From IMG/VR virus record IMGVR_UViG_3300047409_000273, positions 1 to 32,655 of that record: a DNA stretch of 32,655 nucleotides. One strand, given 5' to 3'. Shown one piece after another: positions 14,079 to 20,775 of the stretch. The number at the start of each line of letters is the position of its first letter. The stretch's first letter is position 1. The notes beneath the pieces were generated by a model. The model was not told where the DNA came from and did not search any database. It was given only the letters and a program-made list of their open reading frames with translations. The position numbers were made by a program, and so were the translations under genes. Source of the stretch: a virus.

Positions 14079-14279
14079 CTATTCGTCTTCTCGTTCTATT
14101 TGTTCCAGACGACGATCAATCCCCGCTCTTAACAATCTTAACTCGCCTGGAGTAAAAGCGCAAGGAGGCATTTCAACCCCCTCACGACTTTTGAAACTTA
14201 ACCAAGTACCATTGAATTCTCCATGACTTCCAGGATCGAGACTCACTTTTCCGTAAGTGTTCGAGAAACTGAAAGACAT
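14079..14279 (-). CDS. small hypothetical protein
   Basis: This gene encodes 66 residues ending in TAG 4 nt before tRNA-Trp. Short strands (FSFSNTYGKVSL, GTWLSFKS) precede a basic/acidic helix (ELRLLRAGIDRRLEQIERE). No family recognised. Confidence 0.6.
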   Translation of the reverse strand: MSFSFSNTYGKVSLDPGSHGEFNGTWLSFKSREGVEMPPCAFTPGELRLLRAGIDRRLEQIEREDE

Positions 14280-14289
14280 GGTAACTTCC

Positions 14290-14475
14290 TTATGATAATT
14301 GTGAAATAGTTACTCTATCAGCATTGATCCATTTGTCAAAGGTCTTAAGGATTTTGCCGCTATGTAAAAGCTGTGCTTTCACGCTGGCAGGAGTGTCTTG
14401 ATCTGCAACTGCGATTGCGATATCTGCTGTTTGATTTGAGTCTAGATCCGTTAAACGGTATGTATGAAGCGCCAT
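14290..14475 (-). CDS. small hypothetical protein
   Basis: This gene encodes 61 residues with a strand-rich N-terminal half (HTYRLTDLDSNQTADIAIAV) and a helical segment (PASVKAQLLHSGKILK). GAGG precedes the ATG. No family recognised. Confidence 0.55.
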   Translation of the reverse strand: MALHTYRLTDLDSNQTADIAIAVADQDTPASVKAQLLHSGKILKTFDKWINADRVTISQLS

Positions 14476-14524
14476 GTGCCTCGTTCCCCTTATTTACCCA
14501 CTAGCGACCTGAGTCGCCTAACCA

Positions 14525-14812
14525 TTATAACCGATTTGCCAATTCAACGAGAAATTCGCCATGACAAGCTTGAGGATGACACCAGCATCCGAGCGTCTTC
14601 CCTTTCAGCTCTCCAACCGCCGCCATTAATTCTGGCTGTCTGACAAACCAAGCGCGATAAGCTTCAATGGCTTCCTCTCTGGAATCCCTTAGATACATGG
14701 CCCGACTATGGGGTACATGACTGAAAGGATTGCCCCATTTGGATGGACGGCCTATGTAAACATCGTAAGGCTCTTTCTTACAATGAACTACTCGTGGTAA
14801 ATTATCTGACAT
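14525..14812 (-). CDS. DUF4326 family protein
   Basis: This gene encodes 95 residues. VYIGRPSKWGNPF near the N terminus and LKGKTLGCWCHPQACHGEFL near the C terminus are the hallmark of DUF4326, a small family widespread in phages and bacteria. The conserved Cys and His residues (CWCHP, CHG) hint at a metal or catalytic site, but the activity is unknown. AGGA lies 9 nt upstream of ATG 14812. It is divergent from the plus-strand gene, and the two start codons are only 14 nt apart. Confidence 0.85.
   Translation of the reverse strand: MSDNLPRVVHCKKEPYDVYIGRPSKWGNPFSHVPHSRAMYLRDSREEAIEAYRAWFVRQPELMAAVGELKGKTLGCWCHPQACHGEFLVELANRL
14777..14805 (+). promoter_or_regulatory. weak candidate promoter for the only plus-strand gene
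   Basis: CTTACA (14777-14782), 17 bp and AATTAT (14800-14805) each match 4 of 6 consensus bases. It lies inside the DUF4326 coding sequence, with a predicted start near 14812 and a leader of about 15 nt before ATG 14827. Confidence 0.3.
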
Positions 14813-14826
14813 AGAAAGGAATCCTC

Positions 14827-15225
14827 ATGACTTTTGACAATATTAAAGAGATACCGCGCACTCAGTGGAAGACTTATCCTTCCAGCGAAAAGCGAAGACT
14901 CAACTGCTGGGCTGGAGATACATACATCGTACAGCTTTTCAAAGAACCGAAGAACAGATTTCGCATTCAGGTTGGACGACATGATGAAGATGATTGCGTA
15001 AGCTGGGATGACATCCAGGCCTGTAAGGCTGCTATTGGTTTTGGAGATGTCGATGCCCTTGAGGTTTACCCTCGCGACAAAGACGTTGTAAACCTGGGCA
15101 ATTTTCGTCACCTTTGGATCTTAGATACACCGCTTGACTTCCCTTGGAGAGCTGATGGCAATATCGAACAATTTATGAAGCGTTACGTCAGCGACTATGC
15201 CGGTTGCGTAGGTTTGCCTCGTTAA
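14827..15225 (+). CDS. conserved phage protein (DUF7694-like), the only plus-strand gene
   Basis: This gene encodes 132 residues with AAAGGA 7 nt before ATG 14827. The motif series VSWDDIQACKAAIGFGDVDA, EVYPRDKDVVN, LGNFRHLWIL and LPR is a recurrent small phage family that I recall as DUF7694; the name is from memory. No enzymatic motif is evident. It is the sole gene transcribed against the rest of the window, sits head-to-head with DUF4326 and tail-to-tail with the gene at 15222-15449 (stop codons overlap by 3-4 bp). It may be a recent insertion or an early gene with its own control. Confidence 0.8.
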   Translation: MTFDNIKEIPRTQWKTYPSSEKRRLNCWAGDTYIVQLFKEPKNRFRIQVGRHDEDDCVSWDDIQACKAAIGFGDVDALEVYPRDKDVVNLGNFRHLWILDTPLDFPWRADGNIEQFMKRYVSDYAGCVGLPR

Positions 15226-15449
15226 GCTTCTACAACCCAATCTGGCATGTTCTGAAACAGATCTTCGCCAAAATGGTGAACACATGCTTCGCTATTGCAG
15301 ATAACCCACCAGTCAGATAATTCGGCTGTTGGACGTTGCTCGTAAAAGCTCTGATTGCAGTTATACACACTGACAGGACTACCGCACTGAATACAGGTAA
15401 GATTCTGACAGCAATCCGTGTGCCTGTCTGGAATGTCTAAATATGCCAT
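15222..15449 (-). CDS. small cysteine-rich protein, probable zinc ribbon
   Basis: This gene encodes 75 residues from ATG 15449, whose A is the last base of the upstream TGA. Cysteines are arranged as CCQNLTCIQCG, then YNC, CNSEAC and HHFGE, enough for a zinc-binding fold. Its end overlaps the end of the plus-strand gene, so the two converge. No family recognised. Confidence 0.65.
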   Translation of the reverse strand: MAYLDIPDRHTDCCQNLTCIQCGSPVSVYNCNQSFYEQRPTAELSDWWVICNSEACVHHFGEDLFQNMPDWVVEA

Positions 15450-15676
15450 CAAACGGCCTTGTCCGGCATCATTGTGAAAGCGGCATCGACTTCCCTGTAA
15501 TCGTCGTAAGCATCCTCATAAGAATCGAACATGGCTCTTGTCTCAAAAGTCGTTGTATTAAACACGCGCAAATCCCCGCCGCCGTTTCGCTTTAGAATAC
15601 CGCCCCACATCCAGGGCCAGCGCAAAACGCCATCCAAATTCTTAAGCTCGTGAATAAATTCGTCTAATGTCAGCAT
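15449..15676 (-). CDS. small hypothetical protein
   Basis: This gene encodes 75 residues, acidic and aromatic (GVLRWPWMWGGILKRNGG, DSYEDAYDDYREVDAAF). AGGAGCGAGG precedes ATG 15676, only 18 nt after the CCA end of tRNA-Ala, so it shares the tRNA transcript. No family recognised. Confidence 0.6.
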   Translation of the reverse strand: MLTLDEFIHELKNLDGVLRWPWMWGGILKRNGGGDLRVFNTTTFETRAMFDSYEDAYDDYREVDAAFTMMPDKAV

Positions 15677-15694
15677 TCCCTCGCTCCTGTTTTG

Positions 15695-15770
15695 TGGTGG
15701 AGAGTAAGGGACTCGAACCCTTAGCCTGTTGCTTGCAAAGCAACTGCTCTACCAATTGAGCTAACTCCCC
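15695..15770 (-). tRNA. tRNA-Ala (TGC anticodon), CCA encoded
   Basis: Acceptor arms GGGGAGT and ACTCTCC, anticodon stem GTTGC/GCAAC, loop TTTGCAA, T loop TTCGAGT, 3' end ACCA. Its first base directly follows the CCA of tRNA-Pro. Confidence 0.95.
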
Positions 15771-15846
15771 TGGTCGGAATAGCAAGTCTCGAACTCGCGG
15801 CCTCTAGCTCCCAAATCCAGCGCTCTACCTACTGAGCTATATTCCG
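15771..15846 (-). tRNA. tRNA-Pro (TGG anticodon), CCA encoded
   Basis: Acceptor arms CGGAATA and TATTCCG, loop TTTGGGA reading TGG, T loop TTCGAGA, 3' end ACCA. The anticodon stem (CTGGA/GCTAG) has one mismatch and one G-U pair. It abuts tRNA-Ala and tRNA-Ser with no spacer. Confidence 0.9.
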
Positions 15847-15936
15847 TGGCGGATAAGGTGGGAGTCGAACCCACAAGGGGTTTTCATACCCCCGATTGTT
15901 TAGCAAACAACTTCCTAACCAATTCGGATCTTATCC
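15847..15936 (-). tRNA. tRNA-Ser (GCT anticodon), CCA encoded
   Basis: It has acceptor arms GGATAAG and CTTATCC, anticodon loop TTGCTAA, a long variable arm (GGGGGTATGAAAACCCC), T loop TTCGACT and 3' end GCCA. A GTGCAC half-site and TATAAT lie just upstream. Confidence 0.95.
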
Positions 15937-15941
15937 AAGGT

Positions 15942-15953
15942 GTGCACATTATA
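15942..15953 (-). promoter_or_regulatory. possible internal promoter with GTGCAC half-site in the tRNA cluster
   Basis: The minus strand reads TATAAT immediately followed by GTGCAC between tRNA-Gly and tRNA-Ser. The -35 region (TCGTCA at 16 bp) is weak. TGTGCACATT matches one half of the 22-bp palindrome at 8 of 10 positions. Confidence 0.3.
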
Positions 15954-15960
15954 TCATATT

Positions 15961-16035
15961 TGGAGCGAATGACGAGACTCGAACTCGCAATCTCTTGTGT
16001 GGCGCACAAGTGCTCTACCATTGAGCTACATTCGC
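15961..16035 (-). tRNA. tRNA-Gly (GCC anticodon), CCA encoded
   Basis: Acceptor arms GCGAATG and CATTCGC, anticodon stem CTTGT/ACAAG, loop GCGCCAC reading GCC, T loop TTCGAGT, 3' end TCCA. Position 33 is C rather than the usual T, as in tRNA-Ile here. Confidence 0.92.
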
Positions 16036-16038
16036 ATT

Positions 16039-16113
16039 ACCCCCAACCAGGACTCGAACCTGGGACACGCGCCTTCGTAGGACGCTGCTCTAAATCCACT
16101 GAGCTACTGAGGG
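16039..16113 (-). tRNA. tRNA-Arg (ACG anticodon)
   Basis: Acceptor arms CCCTCAG and TTGGGGG, anticodon stem GCGTC/GGCGC, loop CTACGAA reading ACG, T stem CCAGG/CCTGG. CCA is not encoded. An ACG anticodon needs A-to-I editing by the host enzyme to read CGC and CGA. Confidence 0.92.
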
Positions 16114-16114
16114 A

Positions 16115-16190
16115 TGGCGCAACATGCGAGAATCGAACTCGCCCCTCTGCCGTGACAGGGCAGTGTTCTAAACCGATAAACTAATGTCGC
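16115..16190 (-). tRNA. tRNA-Asp (GTC anticodon), CCA encoded
   Basis: Acceptor arms GCGACAT and ATGTTGC, anticodon stem CTGCC/GGCAG, loop CTGTCAC, T loop TTCGATT, discriminator G and CCA. Confidence 0.95.
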
Positions 16191-16193
16191 AAA

Positions 16194-16269
16194 TGGCTGA
16201 AGTGGTAGGACTCGAACCTACGATAGGGAGCTTAACAGGCTCCTGCCTTACCAGCTTGGCTACACTCCA
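16194..16269 (-). tRNA. tRNA-Asn (GTT anticodon), CCA encoded
   Basis: Acceptor arms TGGAGTG and CACTTCA, anticodon stem GGAGC/GCTCC, loop CTGTTAA, T loop TTCGAGT, 3' end GCCA. It is the first of seven tRNAs in the compact group and lies 4 nt downstream of palindromic site C. Confidence 0.95.
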
Positions 16270-16273
16270 AAGC

Positions 16274-16295
16274 AAAGTGCACTTATGTGCACTTT
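16274..16295. repeat. 22-bp palindromic site C at the head of the tRNA cluster
   Basis: Perfect 8-bp arms AAAGTGCA and TGCACTTT flank CTTATG. On the minus strand a TATAAT box lies at 16304-16309, with a poor -35, placing the palindrome just after the predicted start of the tRNA transcript. This is where a repressor could block transcription. Confidence 0.8.
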
Positions 16296-16311
16296 GGTTC
16301 TCTATTATAGC

Positions 16312-16608
16312 TTAATATTCGAGCTTAATTGAGTTTCCATCAGGTAAATCGAAGTGACGCTCAGCAGGGCCACCCGTTTTGTTTTGGATAATCTCATGCT
16401 TCTTGGTGATTCCTTCATCGACCAGCTCTAATTGCTGTTCATCAATGCTCCAGGTTTCAGTCATCTTTCCATCGACTGAAGGAGCCTTAATGCCGTAGCG
16501 AACACAGCCGTTTAAGTGGAGGTCAACAGTTACAGCGATCCCTTCATAGCCACAGGTGATATCGCGCAATTTGGAACCTAAAGCATATTTATACTCAGCG
16601 GTTGGCAT
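16312..16608 (-). CDS. conserved phage protein
   Basis: This gene encodes 98 residues. ALGSKLRDITCGYEGIAV, then HLNGCVRYGI and WSIDEQQLELVDEG follow a pattern I associate with small phage proteins (G-x-x-x-D-x-x-T-G-x-x-G followed by LxGCxxYG). It is likely a small beta-barrel. It lies between tRNA-Thr and the main tRNA cluster, with GGAGAG upstream of its ATG. Function unknown. Confidence 0.75.
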   Translation of the reverse strand: MPTAEYKYALGSKLRDITCGYEGIAVTVDLHLNGCVRYGIKAPSVDGKMTETWSIDEQQLELVDEGITKKHEIIQNKTGGPAERHFDLPDGNSIKLEY

Positions 16609-16629
16609 TTTACTCTCTCCTTTGCTAAA

Positions 16630-16702
16630 AAGCTCCCGCTCAGAATCGAACTGAGAACTGATGCTTACAAGGCAGCTGTTTTACCATTAAACTAAGGGAG
16701 CT
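16630..16702 (-). tRNA. tRNA-Thr (TGT anticodon) beside the recombinase gene
   Basis: Acceptor arms AGCTCCC and GGGAGCT pair fully, loop CTTGTAA reads TGT, T stem CTCAG/CTGAG with TTCGATT. The anticodon stem (GCTGC/GCATC) has one mismatch. CCA is not encoded. It begins 7 nt after the stop codon of the tyrosine recombinase, the classic position of an integration site. Confidence 0.9.
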
Positions 16703-16709
16703 TGTTTAT

Positions 16710-17615
16710 TTATACTATCATAAGTGCTCTGGGATGCGCTTTCAAGTATGCCTCTCTAAGCTTGTCTACAGCAACGTGTGTATATATTTGTGTGCTGCTT
16801 ATTTTGGCGTGTCCGAGTAATTCCTGTACAACTCGAATGTCCACATCATGATTGATTAAATGCGTTGCAAAGCTGTGCCTTAATGCGTGTGGATGCACTG
16901 GCTTGTTGATGTTTGCCTTTTTAGCTGAATTAAGAAGCATTCGACGTATGCTGCGTACATCCAGACGACCCCCTACATAGTTCATGAATACTGGCTCAGA
17001 GCCGGATCGCTCTATCAGATAACCGTCCGGTTTCGTAAGATATTCTAGCAAATGTGACATGGCTCTGCGACTCATAAAAGCGATTCGTTCCTGGCCTCCC
17101 TTGCCCATGACTCGCATCTCATTCTTCTCAAAATCTATCTGGTCAAAGTTAAGCCCGACCAGCTCCCCAACCCGAACGCCTGATGAAAACATAACATCGA
17201 TAATGGCGACATCGCGTTTGTTCAACACTCCTTCGCCCCTTGTCGCCTCAATAAGCTTATCGACCTCATCCGAGGATAAGAAGCAGGGCAAATGCCTGGG
17301 AGCCTTTGGTAAATGGAACTTCAGTGGCAAGTCGCTGTATCTGAAATATTGCTCTTTAATCAGAAAGCCGAAGAAAGTGCGCAAGGCTGAACCCTTACGG
17401 GAAATGCTTGTCTTGGATAGTGCTTGCTTATTGAGTTCGATAAGATACTGAGTTGCCAGCTTATCAAAGCCGACTTCTTGGTATTTCGGCAACCAGACTA
17501 AAAAGTCCTGTACGTCTTTCGTATAGGCTTTTAACGTATTGGTGGAGAGGTTGCGAGTGATGTCAAGATGATCCCTGAACGCCGCTGCACCTTCTTTGAA
17601 GAGCTGAGTAGACAC
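16710..17615 (-). CDS. XerC/D-like tyrosine recombinase (integrase)
   Basis: This gene encodes 301 residues. The N-terminal SAM-like domain covers about 1-100 and the catalytic domain the rest. All six catalytic residues are present: R148 (SGVRVGEL), K172 (MGKGGQER), H243 and R246 (HALRHSF), H269 (LLGHAKI) and Y278 (QIYTHV). The size and motif spacing match XerC/XerD-type enzymes rather than large phage integrases. The start is a GTG at 17615 with AGGA upstream. It overlaps the HNH gene by 85 bp and is followed by tRNA-Thr. It may integrate the genome, or resolve dimers or circularise it; which of these is unknown. Confidence 0.9.
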   Translation of the reverse strand: MSTQLFKEGAAAFRDHLDITRNLSTNTLKAYTKDVQDFLVWLPKYQEVGFDKLATQYLIELNKQALSKTSISRKGSALRTFFGFLIKEQYFRYSDLPLKFHLPKAPRHLPCFLSSDEVDKLIEATRGEGVLNKRDVAIIDVMFSSGVRVGELVGLNFDQIDFEKNEMRVMGKGGQERIAFMSRRAMSHLLEYLTKPDGYLIERSGSEPVFMNYVGGRLDVRSIRRMLLNSAKKANINKPVHPHALRHSFATHLINHDVDIRVVQELLGHAKISSTQIYTHVAVDKLREAYLKAHPRALMIV

Positions 17616-18193
17616 TTATCTGCTTTCCTGCTGTTACATGGGAAGCACATCGTCTGGAGATTGCTCATCCAATCCCCTCCGCCGGATGCGCGAGGAATGA
17701 TGTGATCGCAAGTCATAAGGACTTCGTTACCGTCAGGAGCTTGTGCATATAAATTAATGTGTCTATCACCGCCTGTGTCTTCAACGACGGAGAAATAACG
17801 ACCTTCAAGGCCGCACTCTACGCAATTAGTCCCTTTTTCGAGGAACACTTCCAGGCGATATAATCTTCGATATTCTATGAATTTATTTCTAACAGCCCAA
17901 TTACGGTCATTCCTGAGCATATCAAGTCCGAGCTGTAAGTCAATCCGATCAATCAACTTTTTAGGATGAACTCTCTGTTTATTGCTTCTCGGCATTCTTG
18001 GGAATACAGCTTTAAGCGCCTTCCCATAAGCTTGCATGGGGGTTTGACCATACGTGCTGAACATTAAGTTATTCTTAACATTCAGAAACGTCATGCGATA
18101 TTGATCCTTCACTTGAAGGGAATAAGTATCAAACCAACCAATCGAGGTTAGCTTGTCCTTCATGTCGTCTATTTGTGCATCTACAGGCTTCAT
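17531..18193 (-). CDS. HNH endonuclease
   Basis: This gene encodes 220 residues. A zinc-bound HNH motif is formed by CVEC (C124, C127), DHIIPRASGGG with H164, SNLQ with N178, and CFPC (C183, C186) followed by NSRKADK. The N-terminal 110 residues are basic and may bind DNA. It starts in a 4-nt ATGA overlap with the polymerase stop and its tail runs 85 bp into the recombinase gene. Such genes can be free-standing homing nucleases or packaging-associated nickases. The position between polymerase and recombinase, not near a terminase, favours homing, which is inference. Confidence 0.8.
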   Translation of the reverse strand: MKPVDAQIDDMKDKLTSIGWFDTYSLQVKDQYRMTFLNVKNNLMFSTYGQTPMQAYGKALKAVFPRMPRSNKQRVHPKKLIDRIDLQLGLDMLRNDRNWAVRNKFIEYRRLYRLEVFLEKGTNCVECGLEGRYFSVVEDTGGDRHINLYAQAPDGNEVLMTCDHIIPRASGGGDWMSNLQTMCFPCNSRKADKCLLSSSKKVQRRSGIILTSLATSPPIR

Positions 18194-20772
18194 GCGGCTT
18201 TATTGTACCATTCTGGAGGGATTGCGACAACGTGTTTCATCTCTTTGAGATTGCCGAGATTAGGGCCACATTCTACATCAGCCAGGATAGGAATCGGAAG
18301 CTTCAATCCAAACATCTCTTCTGCTGGGTTGGACTCCATGTAGAATTTAACAGCCGACATCGCCACTTCCAGATAATCATTGCGAACAGCAATAACAAGC
18401 GCGTCATGGATGAACATAATCGGCTTCATGGGAATCTCTTTGCCCCAACGCTTCATATCGCGCACCATGCGTCCTAAAGCCCAAAGTCCCCAATCCGAAG
18501 CAACACCCTGAATCGGAGCATTGATAGCCTGACGTTCTGCCATTGAGTAAGCGGAGAACTCTTTGGAGTCGATATCTGCCAAGTGACGTACACGGCCCAG
18601 CAAGCCACGAATCTGCTTGTCTCTTTTGGCTAAGCGAATACACTCATCATGCCAAGGCTCAAGGCCAGGATACAACCTGAAGAACTTGCGCCTGTACTCT
18701 TCTGCCTCTTCCAGTGTCAGCTCAAGCCCGTAATCCGTGTAAGCATATTCTCGGAAGCCCTTTGCTCGCATTCCGTAGATTAAGCCGAAGTTACAAGCTT
18801 TGGCTCTATAACGATAAAGCTTCATCTCTTTCTCAGGGAGTTTCATAAACTCTTCTAAAGAAATTCCCATAAGTGTTGAAGCAGTAACGCTATGCAAGTC
18901 TTCGCCATTGGCGTAAGCTTGTAACATACGAGGTTCATTCGCCGCTATCCCTGTGAAGCGAAGCTCAGCCTGAGATAAGTCACACTGAATCAGTGTCCAG
19001 CCTGGAGGGGCAACGAAAGTCTCCCGAAATAAAACAGCATTATCCCCGCGCTTAGGGAAGTTCTGAGCGTTTGGATCGGAAGAATTGGTTCGCAGTGTAT
19101 TCGTGCCGTGAATATTGTAACTAGGATAAATCCGTCCTTCGACAATATGTTGCCAGAAACCTGTCGGCAGCTCTTCGGGCTTCTTCTCTTCTGGAATAGG
19201 AGGACTGTAAGGTGTCCCAACGTAAGTCGTCCTTAGCTTCTGTATCTGCTGGTAAGCAGTCAGCTTTTCGACGTACTTAAAACCCTTCTCTTTGTACTCA
19301 GGTCTTCGTCCATCGACCATGAAGTCCTTGAAATACGGTAAGTGTTTCTTCGTAGAACAGCTTGGTACTCGCTCCGCAGGAGGGAGCAAACGGGTTGAAT
19401 CCGTCCATTGAACTGGCGTGAGGTCGAATCCTTGCTTGGTGAAAAGGATATCGCGCACAAAAGCGTCCCGACTGAATGCCAGTTCTTTTTTTTCTTCAAT
19501 ATGCTTGCGCTTAATGCCAGGAGGAGTATGCAGGATCAGATCACTGTAGAGTTTGGTTTCCTGCAAATTCAGGTTGTCGCCGAGTTGAGAAAGCTTCTCT
19601 GTATCGATGTCAATGCCATTTGTCTCAAGAGTTTCGGCAATTGCCACAAGCGCAGGGAGCTGAATCTTGTGGTAGACCCTAAAGTGTATCGGGTCTTTCT
19701 GAAGCTCTTTCTGGAGCGTCTTAGCGAGCCTGTAAGGGCCATCAACGTCACCGCAACCATATTTACGAATCTTATCCTTTGGGACATTCCACATATCGCT
19801 TTTATCGACTTCACGATTGAAGATATCCGCATATCCAGCAAGCTCTGGCACCCACCGTTTCACGCATTCATCCAGGTTTTTACGCTGCATGTTCTCATCG
19901 ACCATTGCGGCCATCAGAATTGTGTCGTACTTCCAGCCCTGCATGTGGATGCCCAGCTTCTTGTACATGTGGAAATCGTATTTCATGTTGTGGCCGATTT
20001 TGGGAATCAGCGGATCTTCCAGAAGAATCTTCGCCTGGGCGATGAGTTTGGTTGTGTCTGCACCTAACTCTGGATAGTATCCTGGGTGAACTGGGAATAT
20101 GACTGCCTTTCCAGGTTCACGACAGAATTGAATCGTGAAAGGGAATACGGTTGAGAGTGCTCGTTTGAGGCCAGTCGTCTCACTGTCGTGTGAGAGGATG
20201 TTTGGTTTGTCCTCAATCCAGTCGTCGAGGTTCGTTACCCATTGGTAGTCCAGCTCGTCGTCATCAAGAATGGGAGCATTAACGTTACAGCCTGAGTCCA
20301 GGAAACGCCGCAGGGAACGCATATCCGTTTCAAATGTGGACAGGTTCTGAGGGCTGCGTTGTACGAATCCCAGATCCAGACTGAAGAAAACTGATGGTAA
20401 TCCCTCATAATTAAATGCTTGTCCTCTTACCTCGCCGTTCTTGATCGCCTTGTTGGTGATTTGTCTCGTCGGAAGAGCGCCTAAAGTCAGGATGACACGC
20501 GGTGAATATTCTCCTAATCGCCGCATGAATTCTTCACGATGCTCTTTCAGGTGCTTTGTCTGACGGGCAACTGAGCTAAATGTAATCTCGTCCATGTGTG
20601 GCGCGACATTCATAAAGGCAAAGTCATTTCCTGAAAAGCCGTACTTGGAGACGATTCTGGAGAATAGCAATAAATTCTCATTCGAGATTGCCATCTTGCG
20701 TTTTGTCAAAAGCTCCGATGGAGGACTTAACAACACCAGAATCGGTGCGTTCTTGTTCCCTCTTTCAAACAT
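18190..20772 (-). CDS. family A DNA polymerase with N-terminal UDG-like domain
   Basis: This gene encodes 860 residues. Residues 1-165 resemble a uracil-DNA glycosylase-like domain (LVLLSPPSE, FMNVAP, VILTLGALPTRQI), a fusion known in some phage polymerases. The 3'-5' exonuclease shows D196/E198 (SHDSETTG), D266 (HNMKYDF) and D342/D344. The polymerase domain has motif A with D598 (CDLSQAELR), motif B with K658, F662 and Y666 (RAKACNFGLIYG), and motif C H789-D790-A791 (FIHDALV). Motif C normally reads HDE; here the glutamate is alanine. It lies in the replisome operon after the DnaB helicase with a 3-nt gap. Confidence 0.93.
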   Translation of the reverse strand: MFERGNKNAPILVLLSPPSELLTKRKMAISNENLLLFSRIVSKYGFSGNDFAFMNVAPHMDEITFSSVARQTKHLKEHREEFMRRLGEYSPRVILTLGALPTRQITNKAIKNGEVRGQAFNYEGLPSVFFSLDLGFVQRSPQNLSTFETDMRSLRRFLDSGCNVNAPILDDDELDYQWVTNLDDWIEDKPNILSHDSETTGLKRALSTVFPFTIQFCREPGKAVIFPVHPGYYPELGADTTKLIAQAKILLEDPLIPKIGHNMKYDFHMYKKLGIHMQGWKYDTILMAAMVDENMQRKNLDECVKRWVPELAGYADIFNREVDKSDMWNVPKDKIRKYGCGDVDGPYRLAKTLQKELQKDPIHFRVYHKIQLPALVAIAETLETNGIDIDTEKLSQLGDNLNLQETKLYSDLILHTPPGIKRKHIEEKKELAFSRDAFVRDILFTKQGFDLTPVQWTDSTRLLPPAERVPSCSTKKHLPYFKDFMVDGRRPEYKEKGFKYVEKLTAYQQIQKLRTTYVGTPYSPPIPEEKKPEELPTGFWQHIVEGRIYPSYNIHGTNTLRTNSSDPNAQNFPKRGDNAVLFRETFVAPPGWTLIQCDLSQAELRFTGIAANEPRMLQAYANGEDLHSVTASTLMGISLEEFMKLPEKEMKLYRYRAKACNFGLIYGMRAKGFREYAYTDYGLELTLEEAEEYRRKFFRLYPGLEPWHDECIRLAKRDKQIRGLLGRVRHLADIDSKEFSAYSMAERQAINAPIQGVASDWGLWALGRMVRDMKRWGKEIPMKPIMFIHDALVIAVRNDYLEVAMSAVKFYMESNPAEEMFGLKLPIPILADVECGPNLGNLKEMKHVVAIPPEWYNKAA

Positions 20773-20775
20773 TGG

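Noticed and set aside
14311-14339. TTGACA-16-TAGAGT promoter-like sequence on the minus strand
   Set aside because: It lies inside the coding sequence of the 14290-14475 gene, where TTTGACAAATGG encodes FDKW; spacing and -10 are poor.
14480-14524. Short hairpin GCGAC-CTGA-GTCGC between the DUF4326 and 14290-14475 genes
   Set aside because: It is a 5-bp stem without a T tract on the minus strand, too weak to call a terminator.
15846-16184. Plus-strand open frame of 112 codons across the tRNA cluster
   Set aside because: It is the antisense of tRNA genes; its peptide motifs (GVEPTR, RLELAISC) are the usual spurious translations of tRNA complements.
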